From an uncultured Eggerthellaceae bacterium (GTDB lineage Bacteria > Actinomycetota > Coriobacteriia > Coriobacteriales > Eggerthellaceae): DNA of 53,257 nucleotides. The notes under the pieces were generated by a model, which did no database searches, had not been told where the DNA came from, and saw nothing but the letters and a program-made list of their open reading frames with translations. Each line of letters starts with the position of its first letter. The first letter of the stretch is position 1. Both the position numbers and the translations under genes were made by a program. The stretch covers positions 1 to 53,257 of the forward strand of contig CANQRF010000033.1 of assembly GCA_947626195.1 (NCBI GenBank), given 5' to 3'. This document shows, one piece after another, positions 52,933 to 53,257 of this stretch.

Positions 52933-52990
52933 AAAAAAAGCGCCCGAGCGCCACAGTTTGCGGCATCTCAAACGCCTGTCTATTCTACAA
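52933..52990 (-). promoter_or_regulatory. pyrG leader with terminator-like hairpin and candidate promoter
   Basis: On the minus strand GCGC (52948-52951), loop TCGG, GCGC (52940-52943) with a flanking G-U pair is followed by seven T (52933-52939), about 25 bases before the pyrG start. Upstream a second small stem pairs GTTTG (52956-52960) with CAAAC (52969-52973). A candidate -10, TAGAAT, lies at 52982-52987; no clear -35 was found. The arrangement resembles an attenuator. In Bacillus subtilis pyrG is controlled by CTP-sensitive attenuation, so a similar logic is plausible but unproven. Confidence 0.5.
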
Positions 52991-53070
52991 TAACTCCCAG
53001 CGTTAAGGAGTCGGGGCTTCCATTTCACCGGCGAATTAACGGGGAGGAAATAAACGACGAAGGAGGGTCT

Positions 53071-53202
53071 ATGCGCATCGGATTCGACAACCAACGCTAC
53101 ATCGAGCTTCAGGCTGAACGGATTCGCGAGCGCATCGACCAATTCGGGGGAAAGCTCTATCTGGAGTTCGGCGGAAAGCTCCATTCTTCCGCAGTTAATT
53201 GA
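53071..53202 (+). pseudogene. DUF1846 (UPF0371) gene remnant
   Basis: An ATG with a strong GAAGGAGGG ribosome site opens a 43-codon frame reading [20 protein letters not shown], then [23 protein letters not shown] and stop. The first 38 residues match the N-terminus of the DUF1846/UPF0371 family, whose full length is about 500 residues, where the text normally continues after EFGGKL with a conserved F/M-xDxHA segment. Here it breaks off at that point, and a terminator follows 30 bases later. It looks like a gene that lost nearly all its body while keeping its control signals. A short translated peptide cannot be excluded. Confidence 0.7.
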
Positions 53203-53234
53203 TTAGATAGGGAATAAGATTTATTGGCCCGAAC

Positions 53235-53257
53235 AGCCCGAACGGGCTTTTTCTTTT
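53235..53257 (+). terminator. Intrinsic terminator after the DUF1846 remnant
   Basis: AGCCCG (53235-53240), loop AA, CGGGCT (53243-53248), then TTTTCTTTT to the window edge. Classic Rho-independent form on the plus strand, 32 bases after the remnant's stop codon. The stem alone, without the U-run, could act the other way. Confidence 0.8.

Overview
The window is high-GC bacterial DNA, about 60% GC by eye. Nearly every gene lies on the minus strand; only a flavodiiron gene and a small gene remnant lie on the plus strand. The division and cell-wall cluster has SepF, DivIVA and YggT but no FtsA. The window also has GatCAB, a LarB/LarC pair, a Tat-exported FAD reductase lipoprotein and an unusual MetRS. 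Together these point to an actinobacterial gut-type anaerobe, most likely class Coriobacteriia (Eggerthellales-like). That placement is inference from gene content, not a database match. Layout, left to right: murA (cut by the window edge), tsf and rpsB (1-2581) are read leftwards from a promoter at 2696-2723. The divergent flavodiiron gene fprA (2945-4138) ends at a terminator shared with a convergent patatin-like gene. Next comes a leftward block of fsa, rho, sppA, metG and patatin (4191-10971). A second leftward block (11176-23873) is packed tightly enough to be one operon: gatC, gatA, gatB, larB, larC, a hisZ-hisG fusion, hisD, hisC, hisB, hisH, hisA, hisF and hisI. Many of its stops and starts touch or overlap. 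Then come a coiled-coil hypothetical gene, a Tat lipoprotein FAD reductase with its own strong promoter, ychF, a small hypothetical gene and truA. From truA to mraZ (27914-49985) runs a large division and cell-wall (dcw) cluster. In transcription order it is mraZ, rsmH, ftsL, a class B PBP, murE, murF, mraY, murD, ftsW, murG, murC, murB, ftsQ, ftsZ, pgeF, ylmE, sepF, proC, yggT, divIVA and truA. It supplies the lipid II pathway and the septal machinery and has a clear promoter with an operator-like inverted repeat upstream of mraZ. Upstream of it lie xerD and pyrG, the latter with a leader that contains a possible attenuator. The right edge has a 43-codon DUF1846 remnant on the plus strand, followed by a terminator. 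Most interesting points: a HisZ-HisG fusion whose linker is encoded by a nested multi-stem palindromic element; a LarC that stops where the C-terminal nickel-chelatase/CTP-binding half normally begins; repeat-rich cytoplasmic tails on the septal PBP and FtsW; a PBP whose third catalytic motif reads KTS instead of KTG; a MetRS with KASSS in place of KMSKS and a large insertion; and an inverted rather than purely direct TGGG operator at the mraZ promoter. No CRISPR array, tRNA, rRNA, insertion sequence or prophage was seen.
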